In this document: one piece after another, positions 7,383 through 14,433 of the stretch
Numbering within the stretch: position 1 is the first letter of the stretch
Layout: the number at the start of each line of letters is the position of its first letter
Assembly: GCA_958348565.1 (NCBI GenBank)
Contig: CATVZP010000027.1
Coordinates: 1 to 23,127 of the forward strand
DNA length: 23,127 nt
Direction: 5' to 3'
Source: an uncultured Collinsella sp.
GTDB taxonomy: Bacteria; Actinomycetota; Coriobacteriia; Coriobacteriales; Coriobacteriaceae
Made by a program: the position numbers and the translations under genes
Notes under the pieces: generated by a model
Told to the model about the DNA's origin: nothing
The model's input: the letters and a program-made list of their open reading frames with translations, nothing else
The model's database searches: none

Positions 7383-9093
7383 AAAAGCGAAGACGGTCAA
7401 CGTCCTCGAGGGACCGATGACCGAGTCGTGCGCCGAGTTTCCCGCGCGCCACGTGTTTATCAAGTGCCCGGAGTGCCGCCGCGTGATCGATGAGGCGCGC
7501 CTGCACGACAACCTCGAGGTCTGCCCTCGTTGCGGCAAACACTTTCGCGTGAGCGGGCGCGACCGCATGCGCATGACGATTGACGAGGGCACGTTTGAGG
7601 AATGGGATGCCAGTCTGGCGCCGGAGGACTTCCTTTCGTTTCCCGGCTATGCCGACAAGCTCAAGAGCGTGAGCGAACGTTCGGGCGAGCGCGATGCCGT
7701 TGTGTGCGGCAAGGGCAAAATCTGCGGGTGCGATACGGCGCTCTTCTTTATGGACGCCAACTTTATGATGGGCTCGATGGGTTCCGTGGTGGGCGAGAAG
7801 ATCTGCCGCACATTTGAGCGTGCGACCGAGCTGGGACTGCCGGTCGTTGGCTTTACCGTATCGGGTGGCGCCCGCATGCAGGAGGGCGTGACCTCGCTCA
7901 TGCAGATGGCCAAAATCTCTGCGGCGGTTAGGCGCCATAGCGAGGCGGGCGGCCTGTATATCACGGTGCTCACTGACCCCACGACCGGAGGCGTAACCGC
8001 GAGCTTTGCCATGGAGGGCGATATTATCCTGGCCGAGCCCGATGCCCTGACGGCATTTGCCGGCCCGCGCGTGATCGAGCAGAACATGCACAAGCGCCTG
8101 CCCAAGGGATTCCAGCGCTCCGAGTTTTTGCTGGAGCACGGCTTTTGCGATGCCGTTGTTCCGCGTGGCGAGATTGCGCTCACGGTAGGCGAGCTGCTGG
8201 CGCTGCACGAAGGGCACGCGCCCGGCCTGGGGGCACCGCATGAGATCGTGCATACGGGTCGCCGCGGCAAAAAGCTGGGGCACTTGTTCAAGCGCGCGGC
8301 GGCGCCAAAAACCGCGCTCGAGATTGTCAAGCAGACCCGCTCGGCAGATCGCGCCACGGCGGGCGAGGTGATCTCGCTGGGCCTGGATGGATTTGTGGAG
8401 CTGCACGGCGACCGTTACTTTGGCGACGACGCCGCTGTGGTGGCTGGCATTGGCTGGAAGGACGGGCGCCCCGTAACGGTCATCGCCATCGAGCGCGGCA
8501 CCACGACCAAAGAGCGTATGCGCCGCAACTTTGGCATGGCGCATCCCGAGGGCTACCGTAAAGCGCGTCGCCTGATGCGCCAAGCCGAAAAGTTTGGTCG
8601 GCCGGTTCTGTGCCTGGTCGATACTTCGGGCGCGTTTTGCGGCATCGGTGCCGAGGAACGCGGTCAGGGCGAGGCTATCGCCCAGAATCTCATGGAGATG
8701 AGCGGCCTTAAGACGCCGATTGTCTCGGTGGTAACAGGCGAGGGCGGCTCTGGTGGCGCGCTGGCGCTGTCCGTGGCCGACCGCATCCTGATGCTCTCGA
8801 GCTCGGCCTATTCGGTCGTGAGCCCCGAGGCCTGTGCGTCGATTCTGTGGAAGGATACCGAGCGCGCGAATGAGGCCGCCGAGGCGCTTAAGCTCACGGC
8901 TCCCGATCTGTTGGCGCTCGGTATCATCGACGGCATTGTTGACGATAGGGGTCTGTCGCATGAGGAGATCGCCGGCGCCGTCATGTCCTCGGCATTTGAT
9001 GCCTTCGATACGCTTGGGCGGCTCGACGACGCGACCCTCACAAACCTCCGCTACGAAAAGTACCGCGCAATCGGTCAGTATCGCACGATGTGA
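7369..9093 (+). CDS. accDA: Fused acetyl-CoA carboxylase carboxyltransferase beta-alpha (AccD-AccA)
   Basis: This single 574-residue polypeptide joins the two carboxyltransferase subunits that transfer carboxyl from biotin to acetyl-CoA. Residues 30-290 are AccD-like, with a zinc ribbon of paired CPxC motifs (Cys33, Cys36, Cys52, Cys55) followed by a crotonase fold with FTVSGGARMQEG. Residues about 305-574 are AccA-like: HGDRYFGDD, DTSGAFCGIGAEERGQGEAIA, GEGGSGGALA and SPEACASILWKD. The frame is continuous through the junction with no stop. The ATG at 7369 overlaps the accC end by 14 bases; ATGs at 7375 or 7417 are alternatives, all upstream of the zinc ribbon. It is the last fab/acc gene and no terminator is seen directly after it. 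Confidence 0.93.
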   Translation: MLMNRKAKTVNVLEGPMTESCAEFPARHVFIKCPECRRVIDEARLHDNLEVCPRCGKHFRVSGRDRMRMTIDEGTFEEWDASLAPEDFLSFPGYADKLKSVSERSGERDAVVCGKGKICGCDTALFFMDANFMMGSMGSVVGEKICRTFERATELGLPVVGFTVSGGARMQEGVTSLMQMAKISAAVRRHSEAGGLYITVLTDPTTGGVTASFAMEGDIILAEPDALTAFAGPRVIEQNMHKRLPKGFQRSEFLLEHGFCDAVVPRGEIALTVGELLALHEGHAPGLGAPHEIVHTGRRGKKLGHLFKRAAAPKTALEIVKQTRSADRATAGEVISLGLDGFVELHGDRYFGDDAAVVAGIGWKDGRPVTVIAIERGTTTKERMRRNFGMAHPEGYRKARRLMRQAEKFGRPVLCLVDTSGAFCGIGAEERGQGEAIAQNLMEMSGLKTPIVSVVTGEGGSGGALALSVADRILMLSSSAYSVVSPEACASILWKDTERANEAAEALKLTAPDLLALGIIDGIVDDRGLSHEEIAGAVMSSAFDAFDTLGRLDDATLTNLRYEKYRAIGQYRTM

Positions 9094-9141
9094 CAAAGGG
9101 ACAGTCCGCATGTCACATTGGGAAAGGGTTCCTGTGTCACA
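9091..9141. repeat. REP-like palindromic sequence between accDA and the EIIC gene
   Basis: The gap after accDA holds a small inverted structure, TGACA ... GGACAGTCC ... TGTCA (9091-9115). TGTCACA then occurs twice (9111-9117 and again about 20 bases on). The GGGACAG core recurs in other intergenic regions of this window. It overlaps the possible start codons of the next gene, which makes that start uncertain. There is no T-tract, so it is not an obvious terminator. Confidence 0.45.
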
Positions 9142-10348
9142 AGTTTCTAACACCTCGTTTACAACGACGGTCTCATCAAACGCCATGGCTGTGGTGGATT
9201 ATCTGTCCAAAAGCATGATGTCGGCGCTGCCGTTTATTGTCTGCGCGGCGTTGTTCCGCACCGTCGCCGTCATTATGGGCGAAGGCATGCTGGGCCTGTG
9301 GTCTGCCGATTCCGATATCTATCGCCTGTTCTACAGTTGGCTCTATAACGCCGGCTACTACTTCTTGCCCGTTTATCTTGGTTGGGCGGCCGCTCGCCAG
9401 CTCGGTTGCTCGGAGCAGCTGGGCATGATGCTGGGCGGCGTATTGATTGCGCCCGATCTGCTTAAGCTCGTCGATGCCGCATCGACGACGGGGGCATCGA
9501 TGACTTCCGTGTATGGCCTGCTTCCCGCGCCGGTCAACGATTACACGACGACTGTTATTCCGGTTCTCATCTCGGTACCCGTGCTTTGGCAAGTGGAGTG
9601 TTTCTTTCAGCGCGTTATCCCTAAGGCCGTGGCGTTTTCGTTTGTTCCGTTTGCGACCATGCTTGTCATGGTTCCGGTTTCGCTGTGTATTACGGCGCCG
9701 GCGGGCAGCTATTTGGGCATGCTGTTGGGCCAGCTTATGTTTATGCTTGGCAATTCCGGTGGCATCGTATCGTTGCTCACACTCATGGGGCTTGCCGCGG
9801 GCTGGGAGTTCCTTAAGATCGCGGGCGTCAGCAACGTTGTCCTATCGCTCGCCTATGCGCAGTTTATGAGTGTGGGAACGGATTCGTGCATCCTGATCGC
9901 CGCGACGATGGCAACGTTTGCCGTTTGGGGCATGCCCTTTGGCGCGTCGCTCCGCGTTGCGGATAAGGACGAGAAGACGCTCATGCTGGGCTATTCGATC
10001 TCGGGTGTTCTTGGCGGCGTAAGCGAGCCTGCGCTGTACGGTTGCGGCTTTAAATATGGCAGGTGCCTGACGTGCATGGCCATTGGCGGCGCCGTCGGAG
10101 GCCTTGTTGCGGCCGTGGGCCACGTTACGGCCTATACCATCGGCATGACGAATGTCCTCATGGTCATTGGCTTTGCCACGGGCGGCATCCCGAACCTGCT
10201 GTGGTGCTGCGCTGCCGGCGGCACGGCATTTGCGGTGTCTGCGGCGCTGAGCTACTGCTTTGGCGTGGTGCCGGCGAAGGGACAGGCGACGGGGGACGGA
10301 GGCGATTCGCCCGAAACAGTGGCGAGCGCTGCTGAAGTAAGCGCATAA
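9134..10348 (+). CDS. Orphan PTS transporter subunit EIIC (glucose/beta-glucoside superfamily)
   Basis: This is a polytopic membrane protein of about 404 residues with roughly ten hydrophobic segments. GGVSEPALYG (294-303) corresponds to the GITEPAIYG substrate loop of the glucose/beta-glucoside EIIC superfamily, which takes up sugars with phosphorylation. No EIIB (phospho-cysteine) or EIIA domain is fused, and none is encoded nearby; the C-terminus ends in a short hydrophilic tail. The GTG at 9134 is preferred because GGAAAGGG (9121-9128) lies 5 bases upstream. An in-frame ATG at 9110, 9 bases after AAAGGGA, and an ATG at 9185 are alternatives. It follows accDA with no clear terminator, so read-through is possible. 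The substrate cannot be told from the sequence. Confidence 0.8.
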   Translation: MSQVSNTSFTTTVSSNAMAVVDYLSKSMMSALPFIVCAALFRTVAVIMGEGMLGLWSADSDIYRLFYSWLYNAGYYFLPVYLGWAAARQLGCSEQLGMMLGGVLIAPDLLKLVDAASTTGASMTSVYGLLPAPVNDYTTTVIPVLISVPVLWQVECFFQRVIPKAVAFSFVPFATMLVMVPVSLCITAPAGSYLGMLLGQLMFMLGNSGGIVSLLTLMGLAAGWEFLKIAGVSNVVLSLAYAQFMSVGTDSCILIAATMATFAVWGMPFGASLRVADKDEKTLMLGYSISGVLGGVSEPALYGCGFKYGRCLTCMAIGGAVGGLVAAVGHVTAYTIGMTNVLMVIGFATGGIPNLLWCCAAGGTAFAVSAALSYCFGVVPAKGQATGDGGDSPETVASAAEVSA

Positions 10349-10355
10349 ACCTGTG

Positions 10356-10380
10356 CGACAAAAGGACGATCCCTTTGTCG
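10356..10380. repeat. REP-like palindrome after the EIIC gene
   Basis: CGACAAA (10356-10362) pairs with TTTGTCG (10374-10380) around a GGAC/TCCC core. This gives a compact hairpin eight bases past the EIIC stop. It resembles the palindrome before that gene, so the EIIC gene is bracketed by related elements. Confidence 0.6.
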
Positions 10381-10386
10381 TGTTCC

Positions 10387-10418
10387 AAGGCCGTGGCTCG
10401 TGTGGGCTGCGGCCTTTT
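10387..10418 (+). terminator. Probable intrinsic terminator after the EIIC gene
   Basis: AAGGCCG (10387-10393) pairs perfectly with CGGCCTT (10410-10416), followed by TTGT. The loop is about 16 bases with further partial pairing. The T-run is short, four T including two in the stem. It separates the EIIC gene from the metal exporter gene. Confidence 0.7.
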
Positions 10419-10497
10419 GTATCTTGAGGACAAAGTGGCTACACTACAATCCGTTTGAGCAATAGATATATAGGTAGTACCGTGGGGGCGGATGTAG

Positions 10498-11652
10498 ATG
10501 GTCGAGTGGATTGTTGGGCGCGCACAGGGCGATCGTGCGCGTGTGGGCACGTTAGCGGGCATGGTGTGTATTGTCGCCAATGTTGCGCTTTGTGCTGCGA
10601 AGGGTGCAATTGGTGTGGTTTCGGGATCGGTTTCGATTGTTGCGGATGCCATGAACAACCTGTCCGATGCCAGCTCGAATATCGTGAGCGTGCTGGGCTT
10701 TAAGCTGGCGAGCAAGCCGGCCGACCCCGAGCATCCTTACGGCCACGGTCGCTACGAGTATCTCTCGGGTCTGGTCGTGGCGGCACTCGTGCTGCTGATT
10801 GGCGTTGAGCTGGTGAAGTCCTCGGTCGAGCGCGTCATCCACCCCGAACCTGTCGAGTTCTCGCTTGCCCTGGTGGCAGTTCTAGTGCTTTCGATGGTCG
10901 TAAAGCTCTGGATGGCGGCCCTCAACCAAAAGCTCGGCGACCGTATCGAGTCCGAGACACTGCATGCGACGGCTCAGGATTCCAAGAACGATGTCCTTGC
11001 CACGGGTGCCGTGCTGGCGTGCGCAGTTGTTTCGCAGGTGACGGGCATCAATCTTGACGCTTGGGTCGGCCTTGCCGTTGGTGCCTATATTGGCTGGAGC
11101 GGTTTTGAACTCATCCAGGATACGGTGAGCCCGCTTTTGGGCCAGACGCCCGATCCTAAGCTGGTCAAGCACATTCGAGACAAGATCATGAGCTATCCCG
11201 GCGTTTTGGGCGTTCACGATTTGATGGTTCACGACTACGGCCCGGGCAGGAAGTTCGCAAGCGCTCACGCCGAGATGGCGGCCGAAGCCAGCCCGATGGA
11301 AAGTCACGACACGCTCGACAATATTGAGCAGGCGTTTAGGAACGAAGACGGCATGATCGTCACGCTCCATTACGATCCCATCGTGACCGACGATCCCAAG
11401 GTGGCGAGCATGCGTTTACGCATTAACGCAATGGCTCAGGAGATCGATAGTCGCCTTTCGATTCACGACCTGCGCTGTGTGCCGGGCCCTACGCACACCA
11501 ACGTGATCTTTGACTGCGTGCGACCCTCGGATTTGGCGATGAACGCCGAAGACTTAAAGCACGCGTTGGCGAAACGGGTCGAGTCGGAATACCCCAAGTC
11601 GATTGCCAAGATTACGATCGATGAAGACTACGTAGGCCATACCCACGAGTAG
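10498..11652 (+). CDS. Cation diffusion facilitator metal exporter
   Basis: This 384-residue inner-membrane antiporter exports divalent metals in exchange for protons. It has about six transmembrane segments followed by a cytoplasmic ferredoxin-like domain (from about residue 215) and an additional C-terminal extension of about 80 residues. In TM2 the site reads VADAMNNLSD (Asp50, Asn54, Asp57). HPYGHGRYEYLS (79-90) is a family signature. TM5 has DSKND (Asp161, Asp165), an acidic DxxxD where zinc exporters usually carry HxxxD. This hints at manganese or iron rather than zinc. The C-terminus ends in a His-containing tail. The ATG at 10498 is bounded by an in-frame stop just upstream, with a G-rich ribosome binding site at 10484-10491. 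Confidence 0.88.
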   Translation: MVEWIVGRAQGDRARVGTLAGMVCIVANVALCAAKGAIGVVSGSVSIVADAMNNLSDASSNIVSVLGFKLASKPADPEHPYGHGRYEYLSGLVVAALVLLIGVELVKSSVERVIHPEPVEFSLALVAVLVLSMVVKLWMAALNQKLGDRIESETLHATAQDSKNDVLATGAVLACAVVSQVTGINLDAWVGLAVGAYIGWSGFELIQDTVSPLLGQTPDPKLVKHIRDKIMSYPGVLGVHDLMVHDYGPGRKFASAHAEMAAEASPMESHDTLDNIEQAFRNEDGMIVTLHYDPIVTDDPKVASMRLRINAMAQEIDSRLSIHDLRCVPGPTHTNVIFDCVRPSDLAMNAEDLKHALAKRVESEYPKSIAKITIDEDYVGHTHE

Positions 11653-11691
11653 GGCTGCGCCGGTAAAGCAAGTTATACAGAAGGGGAGAAT

Positions 11692-12318
11692 ATGAAGAGG
11701 CTGTATCTGCTCCGCCACGGCCAGACGGAATTCAACGTCAAAAAGCTCGTCCAAGGTCGTTGCGATTCACCGCTCACCGATTTGGGCCGTCAGCAAGCCG
11801 GGATGGCAGCCGCATGGCTCAAAGCCCACAATGTCGTTCCCGACAAAGTGGCCTCATCACCCTTAGGCCGAGCCGTGGACACAGCTCAGCTCGTCGCATG
11901 CGAGCTCCTCGGTCCGGACGCTGCTGTCGAGTCCTGCGAAGGCATTATTGAGCGCTGCTACGGCTCCTTCGAAGAAGGCCCCCACGACGCGCTACCCACC
12001 GACGTCTGGGATCCAGGCGAAGATCTGGTCCCCTTTGGAGGAGAGGGAAGCAAAGCGTTGCAAGAACGCATGGTAGCCACCCTCACCAATCTCATGGGCG
12101 CCGAGGGCATAGAAACCCTCCTAGCAGTAAGCCACGGCAGCGCCAGCCGCCAATTCATCAAGGCTGCAGCCCCAGAGGGCTTCAAGCTCCCAACAAAACT
12201 CCCCAACTGCGCCATCATGATCTTCGATTTCGATGAGGCAAAGCCACAAGCAGAAGGCGAGCCAATGCAATGCAAGTTCACCCTTCAGCAAATAGTGGAC
12301 CCCCAACAAAGTAATTAG
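11692..12318 (+). CDS. Histidine phosphatase family protein (phosphoglycerate mutase-like)
   Basis: This 208-residue cytoplasmic enzyme belongs to the branch-1 histidine phosphatase superfamily. The phospho-acceptor motif is LLRHGQTEFN (His9, with Arg8). SSPLGRAVDTA (55-65) provides the second arginine, ERCYGSFEEG a probable acid donor, and VSHGSASRQF the second histidine (His148). Such proteins include cofactor-dependent mutases, cobalamin or sugar phosphatases and broad-specificity phosphatases. The length and the non-glycolytic neighbourhood favour a phosphatase, with substrate unknown. AGGGGAG just before the ATG is a good ribosome binding site. It starts 39 bases after the exporter gene, so the two may be co-transcribed. 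The 3' half uses more A-rich and CCA-type codons than its neighbours. Confidence 0.88.
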   Translation: MKRLYLLRHGQTEFNVKKLVQGRCDSPLTDLGRQQAGMAAAWLKAHNVVPDKVASSPLGRAVDTAQLVACELLGPDAAVESCEGIIERCYGSFEEGPHDALPTDVWDPGEDLVPFGGEGSKALQERMVATLTNLMGAEGIETLLAVSHGSASRQFIKAAAPEGFKLPTKLPNCAIMIFDFDEAKPQAEGEPMQCKFTLQQIVDPQQSN

Positions 12319-12347
12319 CTGAGCGAGCAGAGTTAAGCAGACATCAA

Positions 12348-12524
12348 CGTGGCGTTCCCAGTGTGCGGCGGAGGGGGCGGGCCTGAGACATATTAAGGTT
12401 GTCGCGAGTTCCGCACGAACAGGAGAGCACTTAATGTGCTCTCCGTCGTGAGCAGGACTGTAGAGCAGCAACCTTAATATGTCTCAGGCCCGCCCCCTCC
12501 GCCGCACACTGGGAACGTGCCACG
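12348..12524. repeat. Large inverted repeat with 49-bp perfect arms (MITE-like or giant hairpin)
   Basis: Positions 12353-12401 and 12469-12517 are perfect reverse complements over 49 bases, from CGTTCCCAGTGTGCGG inward to TTAAGGTTG. CGTGG (12348-12352) and CCACG (12520-12524) extend the pairing past a 2-base bulge. The 67-base centre contains a second perfect hairpin, GGAGAGCAC-TTAAT-GTGCTCTCC (12422-12444). No T-tract follows, so it is not a standard terminator, and no protein is encoded. A small non-autonomous mobile element is possible. AACGTG occurs near both outer ends, but this could be part of the inverted pairing and is not convincing as a target duplication. Confidence 0.93.
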
Positions 12525-12563
12525 CACTTTACCTGCGTAAACAATGTGAGTGAAATATGAATC

Positions 12564-12593
12564 TCGATGGATACGCCCGCAGCCGTGTATACT
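12564..12593 (+). promoter_or_regulatory. Candidate promoter of the ribosomal protein cluster
   Basis: TATACT (12588-12593) is a near-consensus -10 box. The -35 position, 17 bases upstream, is only TCGATGG-like and weak. The surrounding element recurs with three mismatches upstream of rplB, which supports function. Transcription would start near 12600 and leave a leader of about 175 bases before rplC. Confidence 0.5.
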
Positions 12594-12599
12594 AAACAG

Positions 12600-12776
12600 C
12601 TGTGTGTAACCAGGGGAGTATTCTGGCTGGACAAAATGCCTGCTTAATAGGGTTGTCAGGTAGTCCGGACGCAATACAAGGCTGGGGAGCACGTCGTGTA
12701 AGTAGTGGTCCTCTAGGGGCGTACGCTCGGTGGTGTACGCATTGTCCCAAGACCACGCGAGAGTTGGGATCATATC
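12600..12776 (+). ncRNA. Candidate structured 5' leader of the rplC (S10-type) operon
   Basis: This non-coding stretch contains nested complementary segments. GTGGTC (12705-12710) pairs with GACCAC (12751-12756), enclosing GCGTAC (12719-12724) paired with GTACGC (12735-12740). Upstream, GACAA (12630-12634) pairs with TTGTC (12653-12657) around CCT/AGG. Leaders of S10-type operons are often bound by a product such as L4 for feedback control (known in E. coli); that this one works that way is inference. Nothing else is recognised between the long inverted repeat and rplC. Confidence 0.55.
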
Positions 12777-13397
12777 TTGATCAGCATGATTCTCGGCCGC
12801 AAGATTGGCATGACCCAGGTTTGGGACGAGGACGACAACGTCGTTCCCGTCACGGTCATCCAGGCTGGCCCCTGCGCTGTCTCGCAGGTTAAAACTCAGG
12901 CAACCGACGGCTATGACGCCGTCCAGATCGGTTTCGGCGACATCAAGGCCAAGAACGTGAACAAGCCCATGGCTGGTCACTTCGCCAAGGCCGGCGTCGA
13001 GCCTGTCCGCTTCCTTCGTGAGGTCCGCGTCGAGAACGGCGAGGAGCACAAGGTCGGCGAGGTCGTCACCGTCGCTGATTTCGCTGATGTCGAGAAGGTC
13101 GACGTCATCGGTACCTCCAAGGGTAAGGGCTTCCAGGGTCGCATCAAGCGCTGGGGTCAGCGCCGCGGTCCTATGACGCATGGTTCTCACTTCCAGCGTC
13201 ACCCCGGTTCTATCGGTCAGTGCGCCTATCCTGCGCGCGTCCTCAAGGGCGTCAAGATGGCCGGTCACATGGGTAACGAGCGCGTTACCGTCAAGAACCT
13301 TTCCGTTGTCCGCATCGATGCCGAGCAGAACCTCATCTTGGTCAAGGGCGCTGTCCCGGGTGCCAAGAATGGTCTCGTCGCCATCCGTATGGCCTAA
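12777..13397 (+). CDS. rplC: Large ribosomal subunit protein L3
   Basis: L3 is an early-assembly 23S rRNA-binding protein near the peptidyl transferase centre. The 206-residue sequence begins MISMILGRKIGMTQVWDEDG-like and contains GTSKGKGFQGRIKRW, HGSHFQRHPGSIG and KMAGHMG, all L3 hallmarks of the long basic loop. The TTG at 12777 has TGGGAT 6 bases upstream. The ATG at 12786 is the alternative, giving a three-residue shorter protein with no well-placed Shine-Dalgarno. It is the first gene of the cluster here, whereas S10 (rpsJ) usually comes first; no rpsJ lies in the preceding 450 bases. Confidence 0.96.
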   Translation: MISMILGRKIGMTQVWDEDDNVVPVTVIQAGPCAVSQVKTQATDGYDAVQIGFGDIKAKNVNKPMAGHFAKAGVEPVRFLREVRVENGEEHKVGEVVTVADFADVEKVDVIGTSKGKGFQGRIKRWGQRRGPMTHGSHFQRHPGSIGQCAYPARVLKGVKMAGHMGNERVTVKNLSVVRIDAEQNLILVKGAVPGAKNGLVAIRMA

Positions 13398-13443
13398 GGG
13401 CCCAGCCCATTTAGCCCAGCGTCATACCAAGGAGAACACTTAA

Positions 13444-14070
13444 ATGGCAAAGTTTGAAGTAAAGAACAGCGAGGGCAAGAAGGTCGCCGAGGCCGAGCTC
13501 GCCGCTGAGGTGTACGGCATCGAGCCGAACATCCACGTTATGCACCACATCGTCAAGTGCCAGATGGCCTCTTGGCGTCAGGGCACCCAGTCTGCTAAGG
13601 GTCGCTCTGAGGTTTCCGGTGGCGGCAAGAAGCCTTGGCGTCAGAAGGGCACCGGCCGTGCCCGCCAGGGTTCCATCCGTGCTGCTCAGTGGCGTCACGG
13701 TGGCGTTGTCTTCGCCCCCAAGCCCCGTTCCTACGCTAAGCGTATGAACAACAAGGAGGTCAAGCTGGCTATGCGCTCCGCGCTGTCCGCCAAGCTGGCC
13801 GATGGCGAGCTCGTGCTCGTCGACGACTACGGCTTCGAGAAGCCTTCCACCAAGGCTGCCGTCGCCATGCTCAAGGCTCTCGGCCTTGAGGGCAAGCGTC
13901 TGACCATCATCGTTCGCGATGAGGACGTCAACGCCTACCTGTCGTTCCGCAACATTCCCAAGACGTTCATCATCACTGCCGACGAGGCCAACACCTACGA
14001 TCTCGTCAACAACAACGCCGTGCTGATGCCCGCCGACATTGCCGCTCACTTCGGGGAGGTGCTTGCATAA
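13444..14070 (+). CDS. rplD: Large ribosomal subunit protein L4
   Basis: L4 binds domain I of 23S rRNA and lines the exit tunnel. In E. coli it also represses its own S10 operon. The 208-residue protein has the tunnel-loop region WRQGTQSAKGRSEVSGGGKKPWRQKGTGRARQGS in its central part and the usual C-terminal Rossmann-like domain. AAGGAGA lies just before the ATG at 13444, 46 bases after rplC. The stop directly abuts the rplW start. If any of the leader RNAs in this cluster are feedback-controlled, L4 is a leading candidate ligand for the one before rplC (inference). Confidence 0.97.
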   Translation: MAKFEVKNSEGKKVAEAELAAEVYGIEPNIHVMHHIVKCQMASWRQGTQSAKGRSEVSGGGKKPWRQKGTGRARQGSIRAAQWRHGGVVFAPKPRSYAKRMNNKEVKLAMRSALSAKLADGELVLVDDYGFEKPSTKAAVAMLKALGLEGKRLTIIVRDEDVNAYLSFRNIPKTFIITADEANTYDLVNNNAVLMPADIAAHFGEVLA

Positions 14071-14358
14071 ATGACCGCCCACGAGATCATCATCCGTCCG
14101 ATCGTGTCCGAGCGTTCCTTCTCCGGCATGGAGCTGAACAAGTACACGTTCGAGGTCGCCAAGGATGCTAACAAGTATCAGATCAAGGACGCTGTCGAGG
14201 AGATCTTCGGCGTCAAGGTCGTTCGCGTGAACACCCTGACGGTCAAGCCCAAGACCAAGCGCGTGCGCTATGTCGCCGGCAAGACCCGTTCTTGGAAGAA
14301 GGCCATCGTCACGCTGGCCGAGGGCGACACCATCGAGGTCTTTGGCAACCAGGCCTAA
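14071..14358 (+). CDS. rplW: Large ribosomal subunit protein L23
   Basis: L23 sits at the tunnel exit and docks trigger factor and SRP. The 95-residue protein shows IIRPIVSERSF, the KYTFEVAKDANKYQIKDAVEEIFGVKV core, and the basic KPKTKRVR loop. The ATG at 14071 immediately follows the rplD stop, with GGGGAGG inside the end of rplD as ribosome binding site, indicating tight coupling. A 179-base gap follows before rplB, far longer than usual in this operon, and holds a hairpin, a promoter-like element and a structured leader. Confidence 0.97.
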   Translation: MTAHEIIIRPIVSERSFSGMELNKYTFEVAKDANKYQIKDAVEEIFGVKVVRVNTLTVKPKTKRVRYVAGKTRSWKKAIVTLAEGDTIEVFGNQA

Positions 14359-14375
14359 GACTCGCTGCTGTTGAG

Positions 14376-14420
14376 TGAGCTCATGCCTCCCAAATAGGGG
14401 AGGCGAGAGCTCAAGGTTTT
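14376..14420 (+). terminator. Mid-operon hairpin, weak terminator or attenuator, between rplW and rplB
   Basis: TGAGCTC (14376-14382) pairs with GAGCTCA (14407-14413), and inside it GCCTCCC (14385-14391) pairs with GGGAGGC (14398-14404). Together they form 14 base pairs with a small 2x2 internal loop and a 6-base loop. TTTT follows after AGG, so the T-tract is short and displaced. It could partly terminate or attenuate, or protect an upstream mRNA 3' end. Confidence 0.55.
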
Positions 14421-14433
14421 GGGCGTATAAAAT

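Noticed and set aside
7231..9186. 651-codon antisense open frame opposite accDA
   Set aside because: Same codon-bias shadow; no recognisable domain, and it exactly mirrors a conserved gene.
12353..12517. Simple intrinsic terminator for the phosphatase gene
   Set aside because: The stem is far longer than any usual terminator and neither strand has a T-tract after it. It may still stop transcription, but this cannot be claimed.
12346..12519. AACGTG target-site duplication flanking the long inverted repeat
   Set aside because: The two AACGTG copies lie within or beside the paired arms and may only reflect the imperfect outer pairing; an empty site would be needed.
12601..12776. tRNA or other known housekeeping RNA gene
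   Set aside because: No cloverleaf, T-loop GTTCGAA-like motif or CCA end could be found; the pairings fit an mRNA leader better.
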